DNA from: Streptomyces mesophilus
GTDB lineage: Bacteria; Actinomycetota; Actinomycetes; Streptomycetales; Streptomycetaceae
Direction of reading: 5' to 3'
Assembly (NCBI RefSeq): GCF_011044995.1
Contig: NZ_JAAKZW010000001.1
Coordinates: forward strand, 62,001 to 126,000
Length of the DNA stretch: 64,000 nt
The notes under the pieces: model-generated
The model's input: the letters and a program-made list of their open reading frames with translations, nothing else
Databases searched by the model: none
Told to the model about the DNA's origin: nothing
Shown: positions 8,978 through 17,915 of the stretch, piece after piece
Layout of the letters: every line of letters starts with the position of its first letter
How positions within the stretch are numbered: position 1 is the stretch's first letter
Program-made: the position numbers and the translations under genes

Positions 8978-11900
8978 ATGCACCGACACATGTCCGCGGC
9001 GTCGACAGTCGTCGCGCTCGCCGCGCTGATGGCCGGCACCGCGCCCGCCGCCCTCGGCGCAGACGCACCGTCGCAGCCCCAGGTGACGGCCCTGCGCCCG
9101 CTGACCGCCGCGGCCGTCCACACGGTCCGTCTCATCACCGGCGACACCGTCGTCGTCTCCGGCACCGGCGCCGCACAGACCGTGTCCTTCCAGCCCGACG
9201 GCGACAGCCCCACGGGCATCGCCCGCATCGACCAGACCGGTTCGCAGATCACCGTGGTTCCCGACGAGGTGCGCGCGCTGCTCGACTCCGGCGCACTGGA
9301 TCCCCGCCTCTTCGACATCGACGGCCTGATAGCCCAGGGCTACGCCGACGGCGCCGACCTGCCGCTGATCGTGCGCGGTGAGCGCGCGGACGTGACGCTG
9401 CCGTCGGGAGCAGGCAAGGTCCGCGAGTTGCGTGCACTGAAGTCGGCCGCCACGCACGTCGCGCCCGGCCGCACCGGCGTGTTCTGGTCCGGACTGCGGT
9501 CTTCGAAGCAGGGCGCTTCGAGCAGGAAGCTCGCCTCCGGCATCGAGAAGGTGTGGCTGGACGGCAAGGTGAAGGCCACCCTCGCCGACAGCGTGCCGCA
9601 GATCGGCGCCCCCGAGGCGTGGGCGGCCGGCAAGGACGGCAGCGGCGTCAAGGTCGCTGTGCTCGACACCGGAGTGGACCGGACGCATCCCGATCTGACC
9701 GAACGGGTCGGCGAGGCCCGCAACTTCACCGACACGGAGGACGCGGTCGACCACCACGGCCACGGCACCCACGTCGCCTCCACCGTCGCGGGCTCGGGTG
9801 CCGCCTCCGGAGGGAAGAGCAAGGGCGTCGCGCCCGGCGCCGAGCTGCTCGTCGGGAAGGTCCTCAACGATCAGGGTTCCGGCGCCGATTCGTGGGTGCT
9901 CGCCGGCATGGACTGGGCCGCGCGCAGCGGTGCCAAGGTCGTCAGCATGAGCCTCGGCAGCAGCGCCGCGTCCGACGGCACGGACCCTCTCAGCGAGGCC
10001 GTGAACCAACTCACCGCGGACACCGGCACGTTGTTCGTGATCGCCGCCGGCAACACGGGCCCCGGTGCCCCCACGATCGGATCGCCCGGGTCGGCCGACG
10101 CCGCACTGACCGTCGCCGCCGTCGACAAGCAGGACGGTCTCGCCTCGTTCTCCAGCCGAGGTCCTCGACTCGGGGACAATGCGCTCAAGCCTGACATCGC
10201 CGCGCCGGGCGTGGACATCGTCGCGGCCCGTGCGGCCGGCACCGCCATGGGCAAACCCGTCAACGAGTCGTACACCACGGCCAGCGGAACGTCGATGGCG
10301 ACCCCGCATGTCGCCGGGGCCGCCGCGATCCTCGCCGAGGCGCACCCCGATTGGAAGGCTCCCGAGCTCAAGGGTGCACTGATGGCGAGCGCGAAGGTCC
10401 TCAGCGGTGGCGCATTCGCCGAGGGCTCGGGACGCGTGGACGTCCCAGCGTCCCTCGGCGCGACCGTGTGGGCCACAAACGCGTCGTTCGGCAGCATCCC
10501 GGCAAGCGGCTCCACGGCTCCGATGACCCGCAAAGTCACCTTCCACAACACCGCCGACCGTCAGCGGACCCTCTCCCTGGCGGCGGATCTCAAGCTCGAC
10601 GGCGGGGCGGTTGCCCCCGGCGCGCTCACTCTCGGCGCGGACACCCTGACCCTCCCCGCGGGTGGCAGCGCGGACGTGGACGTCACCGTGACGCCCGACC
10701 ATGCCACGGCCGCCGGCACGTACACCGGCACCATCACCGCGTCCGGCGACGGTGTCACCGCACACGCGACCGTGGCTCTGAACCGCGAACAGCCCACCAG
10801 GCAGCTCAAGTTCAAGGCGTTGATGCCCGACGGCAGTCCTGCGACCTCCGCCAGCACGATCACGCTTCGCGACCTGAAGGACTCCGGGCCGCCGATGTCG
10901 CTGCGGCTGGGCGCCGACGGTGTGGCCACGGCCCGCGTCAAGCCCGGCCGGTACACGGTCTTCGGTCACCTGCGTAAGGACAGCGACTTCGTCACTTTCG
11001 GGCTGCCCGACATCGAGGTCGACGAGCAGGACGTCTCCCTCTCCGTCGACGGCCGCGACGCCCGCCCCATCGAGGCCCGCACCCCGCGGCGCAGCGAACT
11101 GCGCAGTCTCACCCTGTCGGTCGGCCGCAAATCCGCTACACAGTCCACCGGCGCCTCGTCCACCTACACACTTGGCCGCGCGGGCGGCCATGAGTGGGCG
11201 TTGCCCAGCGCAAAGCCCAAGGACGGCACCTTCGGGATGAACGTCAACTGGACGCTGCAGAGCCCGCCGATCGTCGCCAAGGCCCAACTCCCCGACACCC
11301 TGATGGACTTGAAGGCCGAGTCGTACTCCTTCTCCGGCCGCTTCGACGGAACCCGTCATCTGGCGGCTGTGGACGCCGGCAACGGATCCGCGGCCGAGAT
11401 CGCCGCCGCCGACGTCAAGGGCAAGCTGGTGATGGTCCGCCGGGCCACCACGGCCGAGATGTACCTCGTGGTGGCCCGGCTGACCGAGGCCGGCGCCGCG
11501 GCGATCATGTACGTCAACACCGTCGACGAGCGCTTGCCCGGCGCGGTCCCCAGCACCCTGCCCGTCTTCGGCGTCCCGAAGAGCAGCGGCGACCTGCTCG
11601 CGGCGGCTCTCGCCAAGGCGTCCGTGAACGTCAAGCTCACCGGCGAGGCGAACCCGTCGTACCTCTACGGTCTCGTGCGCGGCGAGGTGGACGGCATCCC
11701 CGCCGACCAGACCTTCGCGCCGGACGAGGACCAGTTCGCCGACATCGCGGTGAAGAACTACTCCCCCGCGGCGAACCCCACGGACATCGTCAACAGTCAG
11801 GACGGCTGGCTGGGCGTCAGCGACCTCACGCAACGCGGCACCGGCTCGTTCGCGCCCATGTCGTTCGGCACGACGCAGCACGTCTATGTGAACGCCGAGG

Positions 11901-12691
11901 GCACCAAGTGGCAGCGCGTCGTCCTGCCGGGCAACGGCGCCACCATGACGTCCATGGTGCGGCCGTACGCACCCGGGAAGACGGTCACCGAGGAGTGGTT
12001 CAAGCCGGTTCAGCGTCCGACGTCTCCCGTCGATGTCCACGCCCCCGGAACGGGCATGACGCCTTCGCGCAACGATCAGGAGATGATGGTCCAGATCCCC
12101 GTCTGGGCATCGCCGGACGGGCACTTCTACGAGGGCAGCTCCCAGGCGCCGGGCGACGTGGACGAGTTCCGTGTCTATCGCGACGGCGAACTCGTCGGTA
12201 CCGCCCCCTACCCGTATGCGTCGATCACCGGCCTGCCGGCGCAGTCGGCCCGATACCGCTTCGAGCTCGACGCGAAGCGCACGCAGCCCTGGTGGCAGGC
12301 GAGCACCGAAACACACACGGCATGGACCTTCAACTCCGCGAAGCCGGCCGACGTCGAGTGGCACACACTGCCGCTGCTCCACACCGACTACGACCTCGCC
12401 GGAGTGCAACTCGACAGCTCCGTAGCGCCGTTGGTGGACCGTAAGCTCACGGTGTCCTTCCGCAATGCGGACGGAACCGACTCACCGCTGACGAAGTCGT
12501 CTGTCGAGGTCTCCTACGACGGCGGCAAGACCTGGCAGCGCCCGAACGCGGAGACGACGGCACGGGCCGCTACCGTCCACCTGCGAGCTCCTCGGGGCGC
12601 CCACTCCGTATCGTTGCGTGTGAAGGGCGAGAACGCCGCGGGCAGCACCATCGAGCAGACGGTGATCGACGCCGTACGCGTCACGGCCTGA
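8978..12691 (+). CDS. Secreted S8 serine peptidase 3 with PA-like domain
   Basis: This 1,237-aa preproprotein has a signal peptide ending near ALGA and a pro-region with VRLITGDTVVV and RLFDIDGLIAQGYADG. The triad is Asp230 (VAVLDTG), His262 (GHGTHVA) and Ser439 (GTSMATPHV). A PA-like segment lies near residues 790-880 (LAAVDAGNGSAAEI, then GAAAIMYVN and TLPVFGVPKSSG). The C-terminal SYDGGKTW module is near 1,180. ATG 8978 was chosen over ATG 8990 because CAGGAG (8961-8966) is nearer to it. It closely resembles subtilase 4 across its length (for example APGVDIVAARAAGT against APGVNIVAARAAGT), which points to a fairly recent tandem duplication. A strong bidirectional terminator follows. Confidence 0.93.
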   Translation: MHRHMSAASTVVALAALMAGTAPAALGADAPSQPQVTALRPLTAAAVHTVRLITGDTVVVSGTGAAQTVSFQPDGDSPTGIARIDQTGSQITVVPDEVRALLDSGALDPRLFDIDGLIAQGYADGADLPLIVRGERADVTLPSGAGKVRELRALKSAATHVAPGRTGVFWSGLRSSKQGASSRKLASGIEKVWLDGKVKATLADSVPQIGAPEAWAAGKDGSGVKVAVLDTGVDRTHPDLTERVGEARNFTDTEDAVDHHGHGTHVASTVAGSGAASGGKSKGVAPGAELLVGKVLNDQGSGADSWVLAGMDWAARSGAKVVSMSLGSSAASDGTDPLSEAVNQLTADTGTLFVIAAGNTGPGAPTIGSPGSADAALTVAAVDKQDGLASFSSRGPRLGDNALKPDIAAPGVDIVAARAAGTAMGKPVNESYTTASGTSMATPHVAGAAAILAEAHPDWKAPELKGALMASAKVLSGGAFAEGSGRVDVPASLGATVWATNASFGSIPASGSTAPMTRKVTFHNTADRQRTLSLAADLKLDGGAVAPGALTLGADTLTLPAGGSADVDVTVTPDHATAAGTYTGTITASGDGVTAHATVALNREQPTRQLKFKALMPDGSPATSASTITLRDLKDSGPPMSLRLGADGVATARVKPGRYTVFGHLRKDSDFVTFGLPDIEVDEQDVSLSVDGRDARPIEARTPRRSELRSLTLSVGRKSATQSTGASSTYTLGRAGGHEWALPSAKPKDGTFGMNVNWTLQSPPIVAKAQLPDTLMDLKAESYSFSGRFDGTRHLAAVDAGNGSAAEIAAADVKGKLVMVRRATTAEMYLVVARLTEAGAAAIMYVNTVDERLPGAVPSTLPVFGVPKSSGDLLAAALAKASVNVKLTGEANPSYLYGLVRGEVDGIPADQTFAPDEDQFADIAVKNYSPAANPTDIVNSQDGWLGVSDLTQRGTGSFAPMSFGTTQHVYVNAEGTKWQRVVLPGNGATMTSMVRPYAPGKTVTEEWFKPVQRPTSPVDVHAPGTGMTPSRNDQEMMVQIPVWASPDGHFYEGSSQAPGDVDEFRVYRDGELVGTAPYPYASITGLPAQSARYRFELDAKRTQPWWQASTETHTAWTFNSAKPADVEWHTLPLLHTDYDLAGVQLDSSVAPLVDRKLTVSFRNADGTDSPLTKSSVEVSYDGGKTWQRPNAETTARAATVHLRAPRGAHSVSLRVKGENAAGSTIEQTVIDAVRVTA

Positions 12692-12709
12692 GAACGTCAT
12701 CGCACGAGC

Positions 12710-12749
12710 GTGAGGGCCGGCGACCGCATCGGCGGTCGCCGGCCCTCAC
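12710..12749. terminator. Bidirectional terminator between convergent genes
   Basis: A perfect 18-bp stem (12710-12727 with 12732-12749) with a 4-base loop lies between the stop of subtilase 3 and the stop of the minus-strand regulator. Its position and symmetry suit termination from both sides. Confidence 0.85.
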
Positions 12750-12783
12750 ATGTGACATCTCCGGTGCCCTGCAGTCAGTACGT

Positions 12784-13794
12784 CTATGGAGTGAGCCACC
12801 CGCCCCGCGCGGCCTGCCAGGCGAGCTGAGCCCGGTTGTCGACACCCGCGCGTGCCATCAGGCGGGTCAGCCGACGCTGCACGGTTCGGACGCTGGTTTC
12901 GAGTTGACGGGCGATCGCCGCGTCCGTCAGCCCGGCGAAGAGCAGACCGAGCAACTGGATGTCGAGCGCGGGCAGTCCGGTGTCGTCCACTCCGGGACTT
13001 CCGTCCGCGGACGTGAGCGGGACGCTTCGTTCCCACAGCAGCTCGAACAAGGACACCAGGCCCGCCACCAGGGAGCCGCCGGTCACCGCCAGCCACTGCC
13101 CGGGGCGGTCGTCCCCGCCGGGGAGCAGCGCGGTGGTCCGGTCCGAGATGAGCACTTTCACGGGCAGCGCGTCCAGGACACGTACCTGCTCGCCGGCCGC
13201 CTGGTAGGTGGTGATGTCCTTGAGGGAGCCGGGCAGTTCGAGGGCGAGGCGGTCGTACACCGAACGACAGTGGACGTTGCGGTCGAGGACGCCGAGGACG
13301 TCCACCGTGACGCCTTCGCCGATGAGGAACGGCGGCCGGCTCAGGACCAGCAGTTCCCGCGTGGTGTTCGCGACGGCCTGGGCATAGCGGCGACGGCACA
13401 CCTCCGAGCCCTCGAGCACCTCGACCGGACCGGGGGCCTCACCGGGCCGGTGCCCGGCACGGTATTCGGCGATGAGATCGGTCAGGCCGGCACGAGCCCG
13501 GGACAACTCGCCCTGCCGGTACCCGATCAGCCGCTCCACCGCCACCTCAGGAGCCGCGGCGGCCCACCGCTCGGGTACGCCCGCCGTGCGGCTCACCAAC
13601 TGGCGGGCGGCCAGGCTCTCGGCGTGTTCCCTCACCTCGGCGGGCGACTGGCCCAGGGCCGTCGCAAGCTCCCTCGGGGACACGGGACCGTTGCGCAGCA
13701 GGTGGCGGTAGAGCCGTTCCGCTTCCGCGTTCACACCCAGCGACGCGAGCGTGGACGGGGCCGTCCTCCCGCCCTGATGTGTCGCGCGACCCAT
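12784..13794 (-). CDS. Transcriptional regulator: N-terminal winged HTH plus C-terminal LuxR-type HTH
   Basis: This 336-aa cytosolic protein has a TrmB-like winged HTH at about residues 20-70 (AERLYRHLLRNGPVSPRELA, then LAARQLVSRT). A middle region (about 120-255) resembles the sensory or dimerisation domain of this actinobacterial group. The C-terminal LuxR-type HTH is at about 275-330 (LLFAGLTDAAIARQLETSVR, then RLMARAGVDNRAQLAWQ). There is no receiver domain, so it is probably ligand- or state-controlled rather than phosphorylated. It lies between subtilases 3 and 4, is transcribed away from subtilase 4, and shares a 304-base promoter region with it. Control of the protease island is the simplest reading, inferred from position only. 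Confidence 0.85.
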   Translation of the reverse strand: MGRATHQGGRTAPSTLASLGVNAEAERLYRHLLRNGPVSPRELATALGQSPAEVREHAESLAARQLVSRTAGVPERWAAAAPEVAVERLIGYRQGELSRARAGLTDLIAEYRAGHRPGEAPGPVEVLEGSEVCRRRYAQAVANTTRELLVLSRPPFLIGEGVTVDVLGVLDRNVHCRSVYDRLALELPGSLKDITTYQAAGEQVRVLDALPVKVLISDRTTALLPGGDDRPGQWLAVTGGSLVAGLVSLFELLWERSVPLTSADGSPGVDDTGLPALDIQLLGLLFAGLTDAAIARQLETSVRTVQRRLTRLMARAGVDNRAQLAWQAARGGWLTP

Positions 13795-14098
13795 CTCCGC
13801 ACCTCGCTCACCTGCCGAAATTCCAGTGTTCCGCGGGGACGTTAGGCACCGGCTGTTACCCGTGAATTACCACGAGCGCCCCCTCCGGCGGGCGCCCGGA
13901 CCGGCAGAGCGGACGCGTGCGGCGCGGGTCAACGATGGGACCGTATGCGGTGGTTGCCGACTTGCGTCACGAAGGCGCTGGCGCCTTCGTGACACCTGGC
14001 ACGAGGTCGCCACGGACACCCGTGTACTCCACGTGTGCCGAAGGAATGCTCCCGGTCGGGCTCGAGGTCCGAGCCCGATGACAAGGAGCACCTCACTC
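13795..14098. other. 304-base divergent promoter region, regulator and subtilase 4
   Basis: No gene is seen. The stretch must carry promoters for both divergent genes. It contains the 28-base palindrome at 13966-13993 and the AAGGAG ribosome-binding site at 14083-14088. Confidence 0.65.
13966..13993. promoter_or_regulatory. 28-base palindrome before subtilase 4
   Basis: Arms GTCACGAAGGCGC and its exact complement are separated by only two bases. The near-zero spacer makes a protein-binding palindrome more likely than a stable RNA hairpin. The adjacent HTH/LuxR regulator is the obvious candidate to bind it. Confidence 0.5.
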
Positions 14099-17000
14099 AT
14101 GCGAAGACCCCTGATACGGGCATCGGTTCCGGCCGTGGCCGCCCTGGCGGCGATCATGGTCGCGGGAGTCCTCTCCCCCGCCGGTGCGTCACCGGCGGCC
14201 GATGACCCGGTCCTGCAAGCCGTGAAGCCCTCGGCGGTGGCCGGGAACAGTCACACCGTGCGACTGATCACCGGTGACACCGTGGTGGTCACCCAACGCG
14301 GCGGACAACGCCATGCCACGTTCTACCCCGACTCCGACAACCCCTCGGCGTCGGCGCAGATTCTGCAGCACGGCAAGGACATCACCGTCGTACCGCTCGA
14401 AGCCCGCCCGCTGCTCGACGCTGGAGTTCTGGACCCGCGGCTGTTCGAAGTCGGCGATCTCATCGACCAGGGCTACGCGGACGGCGCCGCCCTGCCGCTG
14501 ATCGTGCAGGGGTACGACGCGAAGGCGGCCGCGCCGACGGGCGCCGAGCAGACGAGGCGACTGCCCGGCATCCGGGCCGTCGCCGCGCGGGTCAAACCCG
14601 GGAAGGCGCAGCGCTTTTGGGCGGGACTGCGGTCGGGCAAGGACGGTGCGACGGCGCGGAAGCTGGCCGACGGCACCCGGAAGGTCTGGCTCGACGGCAA
14701 GGTCACCGCTCTGCTCGACCGGAGCGTTCCGCAGATCGGTGCACCCACCGCCTGGGCGGCGGGATATGACGGCGCGGGTGTGAAGGTGGCCGTACTGGAC
14801 ACCGGCGTGGACGCCACGCACCCGGACCTGGCCGGCCGCCTCGGCGAGGTCAGGAACTTCTCCACGTCCGCCGATGCCGTGGACCGGCACGGCCACGGCA
14901 CCCATGTCGCCTCCACCGTCGGCGGCTCCGGGGCCGCGTCCGACGGGAAGAACAAGGGAGTGGCTCCCGGGGCGAAGCTCCTTGTGGGCAAGGTCCTGGG
15001 CGACAACGGTTCGGGCACGGACTCGGGCGTCATCGCCGGTATGGAGTGGGCCGCTCGCAGCGGCGCCAAAGTCGTCAGCATGAGCCTCGGCAAGGCGTCT
15101 CCGGACAATGGGAGCGACCCGACCAGTCTCGCCGCCAACGCCCTGACGGCCGAGACGGGCGCCCTGTTCGTCATCGCGGCCGGCAACACCGGGCCGGACG
15201 CCACCACCATCGGCTCGCCCGGTTCCGCCGACGCCGCGCTCACCGTCGCCGCCGTGGACCGGCAGGACAAGATCGCCTCGTTCTCCAGCCGGGGTCCGCG
15301 CGCGGGCGACAACATGCTGAAGCCCGACATCGCCGCCCCCGGTGTGAACATCGTCGCGGCCCGGGCCGCCGGCACCTCCATGGGCAGCCCTGTCAACGAG
15401 CACTACACGGCGGCCAGCGGCACCTCGATGGCCACGCCGCACGTCGCGGGCGCCGCGGCGATCCTCTCCCAGCAGCACCCCGACTGGAGCGCGGCCGACA
15501 TCAAGGGCGCACTGATGTCGAGTGCCAAGGTGCTGCCCGACGGCGCCTTCGCCGAGGGCTCCGGCCGCGTCGACCTGCCTTCCGCCCTGAGCGCGACTGT
15601 CTCGGCCACCAACGCCTCCTTCGGCCGCTACGCACAGGGCACCACGGCCGACCCGGTCACTCGAACCGTCACCTTCCACAACCTGGGCGACGAGGCCGTC
15701 ACCCTCGGCCTCACCACGGCGTTCAGCCGTGACGGCGACGGGCCGGAGATCCCGGGGGCGCTGAGCCTCGGCAGCGACAGCATCACCCTTCCCGCAGGCG
15801 ACAGCCAGCAGGTCGCTGTCACCGTCGACCCTGACGTCGCGGCCACCGGCGGCACGTACACGGGCACGATCTCCGCCACCGGCGGCGGGGTCACCGCGCA
15901 TGCGACCGTCGCGCTCGCACGCGACCTGCCGACGTACAAGCTGGACTTCCGGCCGACGATGCCGGACGGCAGCGCGCCCATGGCCATCTCGGCGCACTAC
16001 TACGACCTGCGCTCCAACAAACCGCCGGTGAAACTGTCGACGCGGCCCGACGGAACGGGCAGCGCCCAGGTGAGGGCCGGCCGCTACTCCGTCTCCGGGC
16101 ATCTGTTCGGCAAGGACGGGAGCTCCGTGACTTTCATGGTGCCCGACGTCACCGTCACCGACCGCGGCGTCACGGTGGCCGTGGACGGACGCAAGGCGGC
16201 CCTGATCAAGGCGAAAGCGCCGCAGCCGACAGAGGCGGCAGGTGTGTCCGTCGTCGTGACCCGGCAGTCGGCCGAGCAGAGCATCGGGGTGGCGGACATC
16301 CTGGCCGCGGGGCCCGGCGCCCAGTACCTCATGCCCAGCGAGCCCGCCCAGGACGGGGAGATCACCTCCACTGTCACCCATGCACTGCGGTCCCGTCCGG
16401 TCTCCGCGCTGGCCGAACTGCCCACGGGGAAGCGGGAGCTGACTACTCAGAGCATCCACGGGACGCTCCGCTTCGACGGAAACCGCACCCTCACCGTCGT
16501 GGACGCCAAAACCGGATCCGTCGCGGACCTCGGCGCGCACGACGTCACCGGAAAACTCGCCCTGATCCGGACCGGAACGGAGGACCTCAACACGGTCGTC
16601 CGACGCCTCGTGTCCGCGGGAGCGTCCGGGGTCATGTTCGTCGGCGCATCCGACACCCTGAAAGCGCTGGGTGTCCAGAAGACCGGCATTCCCGGTTTCA
16701 GTGTGCCCAAGAGCGAGGGTGACGCGGTGGCTGCGGCCGCCGCCGACCAGACGGTCAGAATCCGGCTCACCGGTGAACGCACCTCGTCCTACTCGTACCA
16801 GCTGGTCGCCGGCCGCAAGGGCGCCATCTCCGCCGACCAGACCTACACGGCCCAACAGTCGGAGTTCGCCGAGGTCCGCCTGCAGCAGTATTCCCCGGCG
16901 CCGAATTCCGACACCGAGCTCTACAGCCAGGCCGCCTGGGCGGGGCAGAGCACCGTCACCGGATGGGCCACCGGCCTGGCCGGCGAGACGCACCTGGGCT

Positions 17001-17830
17001 CAACCCAGCGCGCCTATCTGCAGGCCGCGGACACGATCTGGAGCCGTTCCATGCTCATATCGGGCTGGTTGTCGGCCCAGACCACCGACTCGACACCGGT
17101 CAGGTACCAGCCCGGTGAGCGGACCACACAGCACTGGTTCCGTCCTGTCCTGCACTCCGCGACCAGCGCGAGCAACACCGATCCGGCGACCGGCAGTCAG
17201 CCGTACCGCACCAAGGACGACATGGTCGTCGCCATCCCGAAGTACGCGGACGGCCGATCCGGCTTCACCGAGTACGGCGGGCGCAACGCGGACGGGGACT
17301 ACAGCCAGTTCCGCGCCTACCGGAACGGCACCCTGATCGGATCCGGGCCGCACGCCTGGGTCGTGATCAAGGGAGTCGCTCCCGAACCATCCCGCTACCG
17401 CTTCGAGCTGGACACCAAACGAAGCAACATGTGGTGGTCGGTCAGCACCGAACAGCACACCGCCTGGACGTTCTCCTCGGAGCACGTCCCCGGCGAAGAG
17501 AGGAAGCAACTGCCGCTGCTCCAGGCGGACTACGACCTGGCCGACGTCGATCTCCGGTCCGGGGTCACCGGCGGCGAGGACCACGAACTGGAGGTCGCAT
17601 TCCGCGACCCAGACGGTTCGCGGGCCGCACTGGTCGAGGCGAGTGTCGATGTCTCGTACGACGACGGTGCCACGTGGCGGACGCTCCCGGCAGCCGTGGA
17701 TGGCAGCGCTGTCACGACGATGGTGCACGCCCCCGAGGGCGCCAAGGGCATCTCTCTGCGGATCCACGGCGAGAACTCCGCGGGCAGCACCATCGATCAG
17801 ACCGTGATGCACGCCGTCCACGTGCGCTGA
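14099..17830 (+). CDS. Secreted S8 serine peptidase 4 with PA-like domain
   Basis: This 1,243-aa preproprotein starts MRRPLIRASVPAV; the signal peptide ends near AGASP. The pro-region carries VRLITGDTVVV and RLFEVGDLIDQGYADG. The catalytic residues are Asp234 (VAVLDTG), His266 (GHGTHVA) and Ser443 (GTSMATPHV). A PA-like segment lies near residues 795-880 (LTVVDAKTGSVADL, then GASGVMFVG and IPGFSVPKSEG), and SYDDGATW near 1,187 closes the protein. ATG 14099 follows AAGGAG by ten bases; an in-frame ATG at 14078 lies upstream of that site and is less likely. It is the nearest relative of subtilase 3 here. It reads away from the regulator across a palindrome and ends before a clear terminator. 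Confidence 0.93.
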   Translation: MRRPLIRASVPAVAALAAIMVAGVLSPAGASPAADDPVLQAVKPSAVAGNSHTVRLITGDTVVVTQRGGQRHATFYPDSDNPSASAQILQHGKDITVVPLEARPLLDAGVLDPRLFEVGDLIDQGYADGAALPLIVQGYDAKAAAPTGAEQTRRLPGIRAVAARVKPGKAQRFWAGLRSGKDGATARKLADGTRKVWLDGKVTALLDRSVPQIGAPTAWAAGYDGAGVKVAVLDTGVDATHPDLAGRLGEVRNFSTSADAVDRHGHGTHVASTVGGSGAASDGKNKGVAPGAKLLVGKVLGDNGSGTDSGVIAGMEWAARSGAKVVSMSLGKASPDNGSDPTSLAANALTAETGALFVIAAGNTGPDATTIGSPGSADAALTVAAVDRQDKIASFSSRGPRAGDNMLKPDIAAPGVNIVAARAAGTSMGSPVNEHYTAASGTSMATPHVAGAAAILSQQHPDWSAADIKGALMSSAKVLPDGAFAEGSGRVDLPSALSATVSATNASFGRYAQGTTADPVTRTVTFHNLGDEAVTLGLTTAFSRDGDGPEIPGALSLGSDSITLPAGDSQQVAVTVDPDVAATGGTYTGTISATGGGVTAHATVALARDLPTYKLDFRPTMPDGSAPMAISAHYYDLRSNKPPVKLSTRPDGTGSAQVRAGRYSVSGHLFGKDGSSVTFMVPDVTVTDRGVTVAVDGRKAALIKAKAPQPTEAAGVSVVVTRQSAEQSIGVADILAAGPGAQYLMPSEPAQDGEITSTVTHALRSRPVSALAELPTGKRELTTQSIHGTLRFDGNRTLTVVDAKTGSVADLGAHDVTGKLALIRTGTEDLNTVVRRLVSAGASGVMFVGASDTLKALGVQKTGIPGFSVPKSEGDAVAAAAADQTVRIRLTGERTSSYSYQLVAGRKGAISADQTYTAQQSEFAEVRLQQYSPAPNSDTELYSQAAWAGQSTVTGWATGLAGETHLGSTQRAYLQAADTIWSRSMLISGWLSAQTTDSTPVRYQPGERTTQHWFRPVLHSATSASNTDPATGSQPYRTKDDMVVAIPKYADGRSGFTEYGGRNADGDYSQFRAYRNGTLIGSGPHAWVVIKGVAPEPSRYRFELDTKRSNMWWSVSTEQHTAWTFSSEHVPGEERKQLPLLQADYDLADVDLRSGVTGGEDHELEVAFRDPDGSRAALVEASVDVSYDDGATWRTLPAAVDGSAVTTMVHAPEGAKGISLRIHGENSAGSTIDQTVMHAVHVR

Positions 17831-17843
17831 TCCGGTCCGGTCC

Positions 17844-17880
17844 CGGCCGTGCGCTCCTCGGGGCGCACGGCCGTTCCCTT
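17844..17880 (+). terminator. Terminator after subtilase 4
   Basis: An 11-bp perfect stem (17844-17854 with 17863-17873) with an 8-base loop is followed by TTCCCTT. It may also serve the convergent surface-protein gene that ends at 17916. Confidence 0.8.
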
Positions 17881-17915
17881 CTCTCCTGTCACGTGCCACG
17901 AAGCAGCGCAGGTGT

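Noticed and set aside
8819..12409. A 1,196-codon open frame on the minus strand opposite subtilase 3
   Set aside because: Same cause; the plus-strand frame has a signal peptide and an intact catalytic triad.
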